DNA from: Caldalkalibacillus mannanilyticus JCM 10596
GTDB lineage: Bacteria; Bacillota; Bacilli; Caldalkalibacillales; JCM-10596
Assembly: GCF_000615945.1 (NCBI RefSeq)
Contig: NZ_BAMO01000021.1
Span: 16,584 to 80,583 of the forward strand
DNA: 64,000 nt
Direction of reading: 5' to 3'
Positions 1 to 9,048 of the stretch are shown here, in pieces. Position 1 is the first letter of the stretch. The number at the start of each line of letters is the position of its first letter. The notes beneath the pieces are model-generated. The model was not told the DNA's origin. It did no database searches and saw only the letters and a list, made by a program, of their open reading frames with translations. Position numbers and translations under genes: made by a program.

Positions 1-136
1 AGATCAGTAACACCACGACAAAACGCGGCACCAAAAGAATATGTATCCCCCACCTGTCAGGGGAAAAAACTTGAACAATCGTTCCTTCAAAAATAAAGAG
101 CAAGAAAAGAGTCAGGATAAAGAGAAAACGAGTCAT
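1..136 (-). CDS. mreD: MreD, rod-shape-determining membrane protein (partial, N-terminal part only)
   Basis: An ATG at 136 overlaps the mreC stop (ATGA) and opens a frame that runs off the left edge of the window. The 45 visible residues are very hydrophobic and contain a motif (residues VQVFSPDRWG) typical of MreD in Bacillales. MreD is a polytopic membrane component of the elongasome that works with MreB, MreC and RodA/PBP2 in lateral wall synthesis. Position directly after mreC matches the conserved mreBCD operon. The rest of the gene lies outside the window. Confidence 0.8.
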   Translation of the reverse strand, partial: MTRFLFILTLFLLFIFEGTIVQVFSPDRWGIHILLVPRFVVVLLI

Positions 137-1015
137 GACGATGTATCCCCCTCAGCTTTCTCCTCTTCTTGGTCTGATTGGGGAAGAAAGGCTCTTTCCA
201 CCACAAAAACATAATCTGTTGAATTTAAGTTTGCTGCCGGCTTAACTAAAGCTGTTTGTGTTAATCCGTATTCATCAGGAGTCACTTCCATGATTTCACC
301 AATCAATAGACCTTTAGGGAAGATTCCACCTAACCCTGAAGTGACTACTTTTTGTCCCACTTCCAACTTAGCATCCATCGGTATTTTTTTGAAATACAAC
401 CCTTTTTGCTCTAAATCATACTGTTCAATAATACCGTAAATGGCTTCATTCCCTTGAACAACAGCTGACACCTGACTGCTTCTGTTCACATCGCTTAATA
501 ATTCTACAACCGATGTAAATTGAGCAACGCTCTTCACTCTTCCGACCATTCCTTTATCAGTAATCACCGCCATATTGGGTTCAATTCCATGCTTTTTCCC
601 ACGGTTAATAGTCACTTGTTGATGCCAGCGATCTGGGGATCTCATAATCACTTCAGCTGCTCTGACTTGATAATCATTTAGATCAGACTCCACTTTCAGA
701 AGCTGTTTCAGACTGGCATTTTCTTTTTCAAGCTCATAGATCTTTGACACTAGGATGGCATGCTCTTGAAGACTCGCCTTTAGCCGCTGGTTCTCAGAAT
801 AAATTTGTTTCACTTCTTCAATGCTCTCAAAGAAACCCGCTACAGCGCGAGCGGGTTTATAGGCAAGAGATTGGACAAAACCAATAGTATCTCTCAAAAA
901 TTGTTCAGCCCATGTAGTAGGGTCTTTCTTTCATGGTAACCCCTACTACAGCCACCATCAAAATTACACTGACTAATAAAATAATTAAACGCTTGTTAGA
1001 AAAAAACGAAGGCAA
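133..1015 (-). CDS. mreC: MreC, rod-shape-determining protein (apparent 1-base frameshift near 909-911)
   Basis: MreC is a membrane-anchored periplasmic-side scaffold linking MreB filaments to the peptidoglycan synthases. The C-terminal frame (133 to about 930) carries the coiled coil (dense in E, L and K, about residues 60-100 of the joined protein) and the beta-barrel core. The N-terminus is in another frame: a TTG at 1015, preceded by an AGTAGGTG ribosome site, gives LPSFFSNKRL followed by a transmembrane helix and KERPYY, then hits TGA at 907-905. Removing one G from the GGG (CCC on plus, 909-911) rejoins the frames into about 293 residues, the normal MreC length. As given, the anchor is separated from the body. 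It lies between mreB and mreD; a sequencing error is more likely than a mutation. Confidence 0.85.
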
Positions 1016-1052
1016 GTTTACACACCTACTTATCTAGTACATTCATCCGTGC

Positions 1053-2054
1053 TTATTTTTTTGAAAACTTATATTCAAGATATCTTCCTGTCCCAATGGC
1101 GACACAATCTAAAGCATGCTCTGCTACAATAACAGGAATCCCTGTTTCCTCACTGATCACCCGATCCAGATTTCGAAGAAGGGCTCCTCCTCCTGTTAGA
1201 ACAATGCCTCTGTCCATAACATCAGCCGATAGTTCTGGCGGGGCTTTCTCAAGGGTCACCTTAACAGCTTCTATGATTGAGTATACCGTATCAGAAAGAG
1301 CTTCTGCTATTTCTTTTGAAGTGACAGTTAAGGTTTTTGGTAAACCCGTTAATAAATCTCTTCCTCGAATGTCTAATTCAATGCTTTCATTGCCAATACC
1401 AGCAGATCCAATATCCAGCTTTAGCTTTTCAGCCGTTCTTTCACCAATCATTAGATTATAATGCTTCTTTACATATTGTATGATGGCATCGTCCATTTCA
1501 TCACCTGCGACTCGAATAGAGCGACTGGTAACAATTCCACCGAGCGAGATGATAGCCACTTCTGTTGTCCCTCCGCCTATATCAACAACCATACTTCCCG
1601 TAGGCTCCCAAACAGGAAGATCAGCACCTATTGCCGCAGCAAACGGCTCTTCAATGGTAAAGGCTTCTTTTGCTCCCGCTTGTTTAGTCGCATCCTCGAC
1701 CGCCCTTTTCTCTACGGCTGTAATTCCAGAAGGAACACAGACCACAACATTAGGCTTCTTAGAAAAGAAGGACTTCTTCTTCTGCGCCTGATTAATAAAG
1801 TATTTCATCATGGTGGCTGTTGTTTCGAAATCCGCTATCACTCCATCCTTCATCGGGCGGACCGCAACAATATTTCCTGGAGTACGTCCAATCATATTTT
1901 TTGCTGTATTCCCTACTGCCTCGATGGAACCAGAATCTGTACGGATCGCTACTACTGATGGCTCACGAACGACAACACCCTTCCCTTTTACATAAACCAG
2001 CGTATTGGCTGTACCTAAATCTATTCCCATATCCTTTGAAAATCCACTAAACAT
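1053..2054 (-). CDS. mreB: MreB, actin-like rod-shape protein
   Basis: MreB is a bacterial actin homologue that forms membrane-associated filaments orienting lateral cell-wall synthesis. The 333-residue length is typical. Visible nucleotide-binding motifs are phosphate-1 near the N-terminus ([14 protein letters not shown]), phosphate-2 near residue 157 ([11 protein letters not shown]) and the adenosine motif near residue 286 ([12 protein letters not shown]). It is the first gene of the mreBCD group and lies 38 bases upstream of the mreC start. An upstream AGGGAGAAA ribosome site supports the ATG. Bacilli often have MreB paralogues (Mbl, MreBH); linkage to mreC, mreD, radC and maf favours MreB proper. 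Confidence 0.96.
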   Translation of the reverse strand: MFSGFSKDMGIDLGTANTLVYVKGKGVVVREPSVVAIRTDSGSIEAVGNTAKNMIGRTPGNIVAVRPMKDGVIADFETTATMMKYFINQAQKKKSFFSKKPNVVVCVPSGITAVEKRAVEDATKQAGAKEAFTIEEPFAAAIGADLPVWEPTGSMVVDIGGGTTEVAIISLGGIVTSRSIRVAGDEMDDAIIQYVKKHYNLMIGERTAEKLKLDIGSAGIGNESIELDIRGRDLLTGLPKTLTVTSKEIAEALSDTVYSIIEAVKVTLEKAPPELSADVMDRGIVLTGGGALLRNLDRVISEETGIPVIVAEHALDCVAIGTGRYLEYKFSKK

Positions 2055-2094
2055 GTATGTATTTCTCCCTTCATGTCCAAGAAAAATGAAGAAC

Positions 2095-2793
2095 TTAAAT
2101 ATATCCTTGCTCCTTTAAACTGCAAAATCGTCCATCACCAATAATCAGGTGATCTAAGCATTCAATGCCTATGATCTCCCCAGCTTCAATCAACCTCTTC
2201 GTTACTTCAATATCTTCTCTGCTCGGAGATGGATCACCGCTAGGGTGATTATGAGAAACAATAATAGATGCCGCACTCCACTTCAAGGCTTCCTTATAGA
2301 CTTCACGCGGATGAACGATGGATGAATTTAAGCTTCCCATAAAAACGGTTTTTTCATATATAATTTGATTTTTTGTATTTAAGTAAAGACAATAAAACTT
2401 TTCCTGTTGATCAAGACCAATCACTTCCATTAGATATGTAGCTGCTTCTTGGGGGGAGCGAATCGTCATGACCTCTGCTCTCTTTCTTGCTACTCTTCTC
2501 CCCAGCTCCAAGCCTGCTATGATCTGGACAGCTTTGGCTTGTCCGATTCCCTTGATTCTTGTTAGTTCATCAATGCTCATTTCATTCAAATGACGAATCG
2601 AGCCTAACTCCTTCAAAACTCGAGAAGAAAGCTGAAAGACAGACTCATTCTTGGTTCCTGTCCGCAGTAATATCGCAATGAGTTCTTGATTACTTAATTT
2701 ATCTGCACCTTCTTTGACCATCCGTTCTCGTGGACGCTCTTCTATGGGGTAGTCACGGATCATCATCTTATCTTCAACATAAGACAAGATCAT
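2095..2793 (-). CDS. radC: RadC family JAB/MPN domain protein
   Basis: The protein has an N-terminal helix-hairpin-helix (around [20 protein letters not shown]) and a C-terminal JAB1/MPN-like metalloprotease fold with the metal site [15 protein letters not shown]. Despite the name, the family's role in DNA repair is not proven and its biochemical function is unsettled. The first ATG at 2793 overlaps the maf stop (ATGA) but sits only about one base from the GGAGG. The TTG two codons on (2787) has proper spacing, and MMIRDYP further in resembles the usual family start, so the true start is one of these three. The order maf-radC-mreB is conserved in Bacilli. Confidence 0.92.
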   Translation of the reverse strand: MILSYVEDKMMIRDYPIEERPRERMVKEGADKLSNQELIAILLRTGTKNESVFQLSSRVLKELGSIRHLNEMSIDELTRIKGIGQAKAVQIIAGLELGRRVARKRAEVMTIRSPQEAATYLMEVIGLDQQEKFYCLYLNTKNQIIYEKTVFMGSLNSSIVHPREVYKEALKWSAASIIVSHNHPSGDPSPSREDIEVTKRLIEAGEIIGIECLDHLIIGDGRFCSLKEQGYI

Positions 2794-3380
2794 CCCTCCA
2801 ATATATTAACACCACATTCTTTTAAAAACTGAGCTGTTAAACGAAGAGGTAGTCCAACCACAGAGAAATAATCTCCAACCACTCCTTCAACTAAGATTGC
2901 ACCAATTCCTTGAATCGCATAAGATCCTGCCTTGTCCATCGGTTCTTTTGTGGCAATATATTGACGAATTTCCTCTTCAGAAACCTCACGCATTCTCACT
3001 TCCGTAGACTGATGTCCAACCTTGATACCTCCTGTATCTACATCAAGCACAGCAAGTCCAGAAAAAACCACATGGCTCTTCCCCTGTAAGCGTGAAAGCA
3101 TTGAAAAAGCTTCTTCCTCATCCTTAGGCTTTCCAAGAACTTCCTCATTTAATACGACAATTGTATCAGATCCTATAACCAAACCTGTATCTACTTGTTT
3201 GGCAACAGCTTGTGCTTTCTTTAGAGCAAGAGTTTCCACTAATTCAGCTGGAGAACATGGTTCGTCTACTTCCTCATTTATATCGCTAACTAGAACGACA
3301 AATTCAAGCCCTAAGCCGGACAATAATTCTCTTCTACGCGGAGATCCAGAGGCTAGTACGATGGGACGTTGATTTTTCAT
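2790..3380 (-). CDS. maf: Maf family nucleotide pyrophosphatase (septum formation inhibitor)
   Basis: Maf proteins hydrolyse non-canonical or canonical nucleoside triphosphates (dTTP/UTP type in the Bacillus Maf group), and overexpression blocks septation in B. subtilis. The N-terminal substrate-binding signature LASGSPRRRELL starts at residue 9. The conserved GSDTIV, GKPKDEEEA and DKAGSYAIQG segments follow, the last carrying the catalytic region. The length of 196 residues is normal. It is translationally coupled to radC through a 4-base overlap, as is usual in this locus. Confidence 0.94.
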   Translation of the reverse strand: MKNQRPIVLASGSPRRRELLSGLGLEFVVLVSDINEEVDEPCSPAELVETLALKKAQAVAKQVDTGLVIGSDTIVVLNEEVLGKPKDEEEAFSMLSRLQGKSHVVFSGLAVLDVDTGGIKVGHQSTEVRMREVSEEEIRQYIATKEPMDKAGSYAIQGIGAILVEGVVGDYFSVVGLPLRLTAQFLKECGVNILEG

Positions 3381-3427
3381 TTACTTCAAACTCCTATTCC
3401 ATTAGATTGGCTATTAACCCCTATGGA

Positions 3428-3664
3428 TTATGCTCTTCGGTAAAGCCAAAAAGCGAAGACTAAACCTAAAACACTAGATAAGTTTAGTTTGACCTGAATA
3501 AAAAATTCATATTTCAAAATATCTAAATCCGCTTTTGGTTCCCAAGTAACAGCTTTTCCTGTCGATAAAAAAGGAATCCACGGACGTAATATTTCCCCCA
3601 AAATACTCCCAAATAAAAGCCCGATTACTAAGATGATCACCAAAACAATCGTGTTTTTAGGCAT
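3428..3664 (-). CDS. DUF4321 family small membrane protein
   Basis: A 78-residue protein with two predicted membrane helices (residues about 5-24 and 58-75) separated by a short loop with RPWIPFLSTG. The overall pattern matches DUF4321 proteins found beside maf in many Bacillales and Clostridia. Function is unknown. A GAGGAGAAACC ribosome site lies just upstream of its ATG. It is on the same strand as maf, 47 bases away, so co-transcription with maf-radC-mre is likely. Confidence 0.75.
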   Translation of the reverse strand: MPKNTIVLVIILVIGLLFGSILGEILRPWIPFLSTGKAVTWEPKADLDILKYEFFIQVKLNLSSVLGLVFAFWLYRRA

Positions 3665-3747
3665 TGGTTTCTCCTCTTCTTCTTTTAGATGCTAGTTAAA
3701 GTGTAGCAGATGGTGTACACGGAAACAACAATTAGCTAAACAAAAAT

Positions 3748-3775
3748 ACACTAGATGTTTCGACACATCTAGTGT
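3748..3775 (-). terminator. Rho-independent terminator after the chemoreceptor gene
   Basis: A perfect 11-base inverted repeat (ACACTAGATGT / ACATCTAGTGT) with a 6-base loop is followed on the minus strand by ATTTTTGTTT. It sits just past the chemoreceptor stop at 3789 and separates that transcript from the DUF4321-maf-radC-mre operon. Confidence 0.85.
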
Positions 3776-3788
3776 ATATATGTCGCAT

Positions 3789-5483
3789 TTATTGTAACTT
3801 GAATTTTGACAGTTGCTTCTGCATTTCATCAGCCAAATGTGATAGGGCTTCTGAGGAGGATGACACTTCTTCCATCGTTGCTAATTGCTCTTCTGTCGAA
3901 GCTGAGTTATCCTCACTTGCCTTGGCACTTTCTTCTGCTGAGGCCCTTACTACCTCAATCATTTCCATTACTTGAGCATTTTCTGAGGCTACCTTTCTCA
4001 CTTCCTCCGTAACCTCACTTACTTTATGATCCACTTTTTCTACCGCTTGTTCTATCGTCATGAAAGCATTTCGTACCTCATCTGTTTTTACCATGCCGTC
4101 TTCCACTTTGTCCGCTCCTACTCGCATGATGGAAACAGCCTGTTCCGTTTCCTCCTGAATGACATGAATGAGACTCATAATTTCCTGTGCTGAGCCTTTG
4201 GATTGTTCAGCTAATTTGCGAATCTCATCGGCTACTACGGCAAAGCCCTTACCATGCTCTCCTGCCCTAGCTGCCTCAATCGCTGCATTGAGGGCTAACA
4301 AATTGGTTTGTTCTGCAATACTTGTAATAATTGTAACAATTGCATCGATATTTTGTGAGTGTTCCCCTAATCTGGTAATCGTCTGAGCAATCTCTTGAAC
4401 ATTCAAATGAATTTCATTCATTCCTGTAACGACAGACGCTACCCTACTCCCTCCCAACTGAGAGATTTCTCTAGCTTCTAAAGTTAGTGAGGTAAGCTCA
4501 TCGTTGCGATGTGTAATACCTTGCACGGCTCTTAGCATCACCTGTAATGATTCCACAGCCTGTTCCACACTTCGCAGCTGATCCTCAGCTCCTGAAGCCA
4601 CTTGCTGAGTCGTATAAGCAATTTGTTCTGTCGCTAGCGTGGTTTGTTCTGCACTCGCCGTTAATTCCTCAGAGGAACTGGCGACCTGTTGAGAAGTATC
4701 TGTAATCATAGTTAGAATAGATCTTAAATCTTCTACCATACGATTGGTTGAATGGACAAGATCAGCAAGCTCATCCTTATTTCTTACCTTAAGTGGCTCG
4801 ATCATCAAATTCCCTCCAGCTACTTCCTCAAGGGCTTCTGCCACATGTCTGACTGGTGTAGAAATACTACGAATTAGAACAACCGCGTTGACAACAGTGA
4901 TCACAATCGCTAGTAAAATAGATCCTGCCAAGATGAAAAGAGCCTTCTGTTGTACTGAATCGGTAGCATCTAACGCTTCTTGGACAAGAATAGCCACCTC
5001 TTCCTTTACCTGAAGCTGAGTTTCATTATATAAATCATACAGAATGGTTCCATTAGGAACTCCTACTCTTGCCTGTACAATCTTACCACCTTCGACCAGC
5101 TTAATTTGAGATTCGAAATATGCGGATAGCTTCGAAATCTGTGGCTTCATTTCTTCCACCAGCTCTAAAATTCTGGGATACCCTTGAACGAATTCCGTTA
5201 ATTTCTCCAGTTCCTGCTCCATCTGCTCTTTCGATTCATAATAAGGGTCTAGATAATTGATGTTCCCTAATAATAAATACCCTCGAATCGAAGTATCTTG
5301 ATTCAAAATATCGACCGAAATTTGATTTAACGTATCTTCAATTGGCTGTACTTCCGAGATAATCTTTTTTTGCTGATCCTGAATTTCTTGCATGCTAAAA
5401 TAGCTTGCTGCACCGATACTAAATAATAAGACTAGGATAATGGCATAACTAATGATAATTTTCTTCGCTACTGAGAACCGCAT
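3789..5483 (-). CDS. Methyl-accepting chemotaxis protein
   Basis: A transmembrane chemoreceptor that signals to CheA/CheW. The start is placed at the ATG at 5483, preceded by GGGAGTGA; the longer frame to 5546 lacks this site. The resulting 564 residues show TM1 (about residues 7-30), an extracytoplasmic helical sensor of CHASE3/four-helix-bundle type rich in E, Q and L (about 31-180), TM2 (about 182-205), a HAMP domain, and a long MA signalling domain with the conserved hairpin tip ([20 protein letters not shown], then [16 protein letters not shown]). There is no C-terminal NWxxF-type pentapeptide. Its ligand cannot be read from sequence. It has its own terminator and so appears to be a single-gene unit. 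Confidence 0.93.
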   Translation of the reverse strand: MRFSVAKKIIISYAIILVLLFSIGAASYFSMQEIQDQQKKIISEVQPIEDTLNQISVDILNQDTSIRGYLLLGNINYLDPYYESKEQMEQELEKLTEFVQGYPRILELVEEMKPQISKLSAYFESQIKLVEGGKIVQARVGVPNGTILYDLYNETQLQVKEEVAILVQEALDATDSVQQKALFILAGSILLAIVITVVNAVVLIRSISTPVRHVAEALEEVAGGNLMIEPLKVRNKDELADLVHSTNRMVEDLRSILTMITDTSQQVASSSEELTASAEQTTLATEQIAYTTQQVASGAEDQLRSVEQAVESLQVMLRAVQGITHRNDELTSLTLEAREISQLGGSRVASVVTGMNEIHLNVQEIAQTITRLGEHSQNIDAIVTIITSIAEQTNLLALNAAIEAARAGEHGKGFAVVADEIRKLAEQSKGSAQEIMSLIHVIQEETEQAVSIMRVGADKVEDGMVKTDEVRNAFMTIEQAVEKVDHKVSEVTEEVRKVASENAQVMEMIEVVRASAEESAKASEDNSASTEEQLATMEEVSSSSEALSHLADEMQKQLSKFKLQ

Positions 5484-5679
5484 CCTCTCACTCCCTTTTT
5501 TTCTGAACACTACCTTATATATCGACAGAAAAAAAAGAAAATTCAAGGAGTAAATCTTAAAAAACTGATGAAAATATCTTAAAATATAGAAATAGATCGT
5601 AACTGAGTCTTTACTATCGAAAAGAATATTCGAAACATTTTTTAACTACAGTTGGTCTAATATTTAGGAGGTGCTCTAA

Positions 5680-6396
5680 ATGAAAAAATTCTTTCTTGCT
5701 TTTTTAATTGTTACGACTGTATTTTCAGCTTCAGTGATAATAGCAAATTCTAAAAACAAAATAGAAAGCGCAAGCGATTTAGAAGTATTTACAGATGTGG
5801 AATTCTCTGAAAATGAGACCATTGATTCCTCAGTTATTAAAAATAGAGGTCAACAAATCAAAGAAGATCAAGAATTAAGAAACCATGGAAAAACGAGCAA
5901 ACGTATTGGGGATACTAATATAAAAGATATGAATCCTTCCTCAGAGAACTTAGACACACTAAAGGTTAAAGAATATGCTTCTTATTTAGAAAATGCATTT
6001 AATATGAACCCAGAAAAAGCAAAAATAGAAGCTTTGGAGATCGCTATCTTCAATGTTGCTATGAACAATAAAGGAAAAGAGCTGAATATATTTGTTTCAG
6101 ATGATGAAGCAGTATTAAAAGCAAAAGAACAAAGAAAACTATTACAAGATCCTAACAATGACGGAGCAAAAGAAGCATTACAATATATTCAAAGCTTAAT
6201 CGAAGGTCTAGGTATTACTGAGGAAGAATATTGGAACGAATATGTCATTAATGGATATAAGGATTCTATTTTAGTAGAAAAACTATATGCTAATATAACA
6301 AAAGATAGCAAGGATATGGATTCAGCATGGCTTCAATTTGTAGATCAAACCGTACAAGAATTCAAAAAAATAGTACACAAGATATTAATAAATTGA
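5680..6396 (+). CDS. Secreted protein with SurA-N-like helical domain, function unknown
   Basis: A strong AGGAGGTG ribosome site precedes the ATG. Residues 1-22 form a signal peptide or anchor with no lipobox cysteine. The mature part is very rich in K, E and N. The C-terminal half (about residues 120-215) has the pattern of the SurA/PrsA N-terminal helical domain (VSDDEAV..., then LGITEEEYWNEY...YKDSILVEKL) but no peptidyl-prolyl isomerase domain follows. It stands alone on the plus strand between minus-strand genes and is more A+T rich than its neighbours. A shortened relative lies at 33882-34180. Family assignment rests on pattern similarity only. Confidence 0.6.
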   Translation: MKKFFLAFLIVTTVFSASVIIANSKNKIESASDLEVFTDVEFSENETIDSSVIKNRGQQIKEDQELRNHGKTSKRIGDTNIKDMNPSSENLDTLKVKEYASYLENAFNMNPEKAKIEALEIAIFNVAMNNKGKELNIFVSDDEAVLKAKEQRKLLQDPNNDGAKEALQYIQSLIEGLGITEEEYWNEYVINGYKDSILVEKLYANITKDSKDMDSAWLQFVDQTVQEFKKIVHKILIN

Positions 6397-6442
6397 AATT
6401 AGAAATTGGATTAAATTAGGAAGTAGATACTAAAACTTCTCT

Positions 6443-7678
6443 TTACTGGTCAGCCGAGACAAACTTTTCATACTCCTTCAAATACTCTAATACAGCTTGT
6501 TGAGTCTGCCATAAGTAAACGGTATGATTCTGCTTTCGATACGTTTCTAGCGCATTGACGCCTGTTGTCAGATGATGAAGGAGCTGCTCCCCATTCTTCT
6601 TTCCTTCTCCTTGCCATGAGCTAAACACCTGACGTCCCTCGTCCAGTACGGCGCGATGAAGCTCTTGAAGCTGATTCCACTCTTTCGCACTTAATTGATG
6701 GTCTCGACTCCCAATTCCTTGACCGGTGATCTTACACATTTGCTCTACTAATTGATCCCCTTTGCTCAATAAACCGGGGAAAAGCTTGGTATGTTCCTGA
6801 TCAGCATGGACTTGTCCGACCATATCTGATCTCTTATGTTCCCTAACAAAAATTTCAATCCCTTGTTCTTTATATACATTTGCGATCTGATTCGCCTCTT
6901 CTTTGGTCGGAGCGACTCCAATATAAAAACGATAGGGGGCTTGCTCCCCTAATAATATTCCTGGATATCCGGCTGACTGGTGGTTCTGAAGAATTTCTTT
7001 TGCCGCTTCTATATCAGAAAATGCGCCTGCCTGAATCACATAATAGGATCTTCCAGGCAATTGTAGTACCCCATCTTCAAGGCTCCCTGTAGGAATCAAC
7101 AAAGGAATTTCATCCGAAGCTTGTTCATTCCCTTCTATCTCCGTTGCTGGTCCATTGACCATTCCTTGTTCCACATCTTTTTGTGCTGCTGCTTCAGGAC
7201 CTATCTCCTTGTTCAAACTAGAAAAAATAGAGAGCACCATGATCCCAAGCAAAATGCCAACTCCGATTGCTGCTCCTACATTTAATATCACTTTATAGCT
7301 TTTTCTCCACGCACGACTCCATCTATATTTATTCTGCCGACTAAAGTTTGCCTTCTTCTCTTGCACAAAGCTCAGTTCAATCTCCCTATCATCTTCTGAT
7401 GAATGACTTAAAGAATGCGCTAATGAATGATTTAATGGTTTATTCGATGTTTCATTCACTGAATCATTTAATGAGTTACTGAATGATTCATTAAATGATT
7501 GTGTCGTGGACTGCTTCCTTGTAGAGAAATCCTCTCTAACAAATGAATCCTTATGATGATGAAATGAATCAGACTTTGAATGAGAAGTTGAAAAAAACTT
7601 TGGCTCCTTGTTCACCTGTTTCGTCACATTTTGATCATGATTAAATTGGATTGTTATTCTGTTTTTCTTCTCCATCAC
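6443..7678 (-). CDS. spoIIB: SpoIIB-like stage II sporulation protein with SPOR domain
   Basis: The protein has a long polar cytoplasmic N-terminus, one membrane helix (about residues 128-150), an acidic linker, and a SPOR peptidoglycan-binding domain (about 208-285, starting YYVIQAGAFSDIEAAKEIL). A helical C-terminal extension follows. SpoIIB in Bacillus guides the engulfment machinery to the sporulation septum, and its gene sits next to comC and maf exactly as here. At 411 residues it is longer than the B. subtilis protein, partly because residues 63-94 are eight imperfect N-x-S-L tetrapeptides. An AAGGAG site lies upstream; either the GTG at 7678 or the next ATG may start it. The name rests on architecture plus synteny. 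Confidence 0.72.
   Translation of the reverse strand: MMEKKNRITIQFNHDQNVTKQVNKEPKFFSTSHSKSDSFHHHKDSFVREDFSTRKQSTTQSFNESFSNSLNDSVNETSNKPLNHSLAHSLSHSSEDDREIELSFVQEKKANFSRQNKYRWSRAWRKSYKVILNVGAAIGVGILLGIMVLSIFSSLNKEIGPEAAAQKDVEQGMVNGPATEIEGNEQASDEIPLLIPTGSLEDGVLQLPGRSYYVIQAGAFSDIEAAKEILQNHQSAGYPGILLGEQAPYRFYIGVAPTKEEANQIANVYKEQGIEIFVREHKRSDMVGQVHADQEHTKLFPGLLSKGDQLVEQMCKITGQGIGSRDHQLSAKEWNQLQELHRAVLDEGRQVFSSWQGEGKKNGEQLLHHLTTGVNALETYRKQNHTVYLWQTQQAVLEYLKEYEKFVSADQ
7397..7492 (-). repeat. 12-base imperfect tandem repeats encoding N-x-S-L tetrapeptides
   Basis: Within spoIIB, eight consecutive 12-base units encode NESF, SNSL, NDSV, NETS, NKPL, NHSL, AHSL and SHSS. The plus strand shows recurring AATGATTTAATG-like strings. 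The units are diverged, so this is an old in-frame expansion rather than a fresh microsatellite. Confidence 0.7.
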
Positions 7679-7798
7679 AACCGCTCCTTTATCCTTCTAT
7701 ACTCTAAATCTATGAAAAAATAGAAGAATTAGAACAAGAAAAAAAAGAGCCTTGTTATGATATAGGCTCCTTCCCATTTTACTTACTTTCCATTATAT

Positions 7799-8481
7799 TT
7801 ACTCTCCACCTGTTTTTAAGGGATTCTTTTTTAAGCTAGGAGATGGAAAAGAGTTCCTTGGACGTTCCTCAACCTGCCCATGAAATTTAGGTGCATAATA
7901 GCTGATATCATCACCGTATAGATAATATCTTTCGCCTCCTCGCCAAAGGTAATACTATCCACCTTGATCGTCCTTTCCAGTTTTTCCAGTCCTATAATAA
8001 ACTGTCGAAGCTCCTGAAAGTTCGGAGATTTTAAAGTAATCGTTGCTGTAATTTTGGTCAAGGCAGGCAATTGATCCTGCGCTTCCGCTTCAGCAGGATT
8101 TTCTTCCTGCACACTCGCTCCTGCTTGCTCTGTCATGATGGATGGATCCTCTGCTTCTTGCTCATTGAAAACAAGATTGTAAATTCTACTCTTAGTCGCT
8201 TTCTCTACCTCTCTTAGATCCATCACCAATCCATCTATATTGGGATTGGTAGGAATCTTATTTTGCAGTTCAAGCGTATCTAGCTTCGATGCTTCCTCCT
8301 GTTCCATCACTTTCTGTTGCAAGGCGGATAACACTTGATCCTCAAATTGTAGCTGCTTGACCGTTTCTTCAATCTCTTGCTTAGCAGGATTAATAAATTG
8401 GTAATATGAAAGAGAAAAAGCTCCTGTAATAAGAAGAAAAAAAGTGATTAGCTTCAGTATTCTAAGCGTATTTCCTGACAT
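7799..8481 (-). CDS. pilO: PilO-like type IV pilus alignment protein (apparent frameshift near 7900)
   Basis: PilO is a bitopic inner-membrane protein that dimerises with PilN and connects to cytoplasmic PilM in the T4P alignment complex. The ATG at 8481 overlaps the pilN stop by one base (TGATG). Residues about 8-28 form the membrane helix, followed by a coiled coil and a ferredoxin-like C-terminal domain. As given, the frame ends at 7831 with an atypical tail. Adding one T after GCT near 7900 (TCA GCT TAT TAT GCA CCT) restores SAYYAPKFHGQ and runs to a TAA at 7801-7799; SAYYAP is the usual PilO end-strand. So a missing base is likely. It is last in the pilM-N-O set, upstream of spoIIB. Confidence 0.75.
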
Positions 8482-9047
8482 CACTTCTCTGCTCCTTTCC
8501 TTGCTTCAAAGCTAGCTTTGTTCAGCGTAAGATCGTATTCGGCTAAATAATTTCCTTTTTCACAGCCACAGTTCTCTATGACCGTTGGCATTTCTGCTTT
8601 CTCAACCCACTCCATATAAATTAACTGATGGAGGTAGCCAGCAGCTTCTTCAAGAGTTGGGAACTCCACTGCTAAACGAATGCTCCCTGCGTCCTGAAAT
8701 GTATAATTCTTAAAAAATCCTTTTACCGGAAGGGCGGCACTTAATTCATCGATCATCGTAACCGAAGGAAGAGAAAGCTGTTCAACTCCTAAAATCAGCT
8801 CGTGATACTCTCTTGCTGAACCAAACGATAAAGCTCCTTCATCAACCTTCGTCTGTACTGCTTCTCGGAGCTTGATCGTTAATTCAAGCTGCTGCTTTTT
8901 CATCTCTTTTTCTTTAGTTAGCTGGTAGTATTGGAATCCTGTATATAAAGAACCGAAGAGAGCAATCCCAATCAACAACCATAGAATCACCATGTAGGCA
9001 GTACTTGGCTTCTCTCGCTGGGGAAGGAGGTTAATATCAGTTAGCAT
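8481..9047 (-). CDS. pilN: PilN-like type IV pilus assembly protein
   Basis: 188 residues starting MLTDINLLPQRE; the INLLP motif just before the membrane helix (about residues 19-40) is the conserved PilN tail that binds a groove in PilM. A coiled coil and a ferredoxin-like periplasmic-side domain follow. AAAGGGAGG precedes the ATG. It is one base past pilM and overlaps pilO, so the three are surely co-translated. The assignment as PilN follows from the motif and the M-N-O order. Confidence 0.88.
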   Translation of the reverse strand: MLTDINLLPQREKPSTAYMVILWLLIGIALFGSLYTGFQYYQLTKEKEMKKQQLELTIKLREAVQTKVDEGALSFGSAREYHELILGVEQLSLPSVTMIDELSAALPVKGFFKNYTFQDAGSIRLAVEFPTLEEAAGYLHQLIYMEWVEKAEMPTVIENCGCEKGNYLAEYDLTLNKASFEARKGAEK

Positions 9048-9048
9048 G

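Noticed and set aside
1461..1958. Long plus-strand open frame of 165 residues inside mreB
   Set aside because: Antisense shadow of mreB: no ribosome site, odd composition, and mreB is certain.
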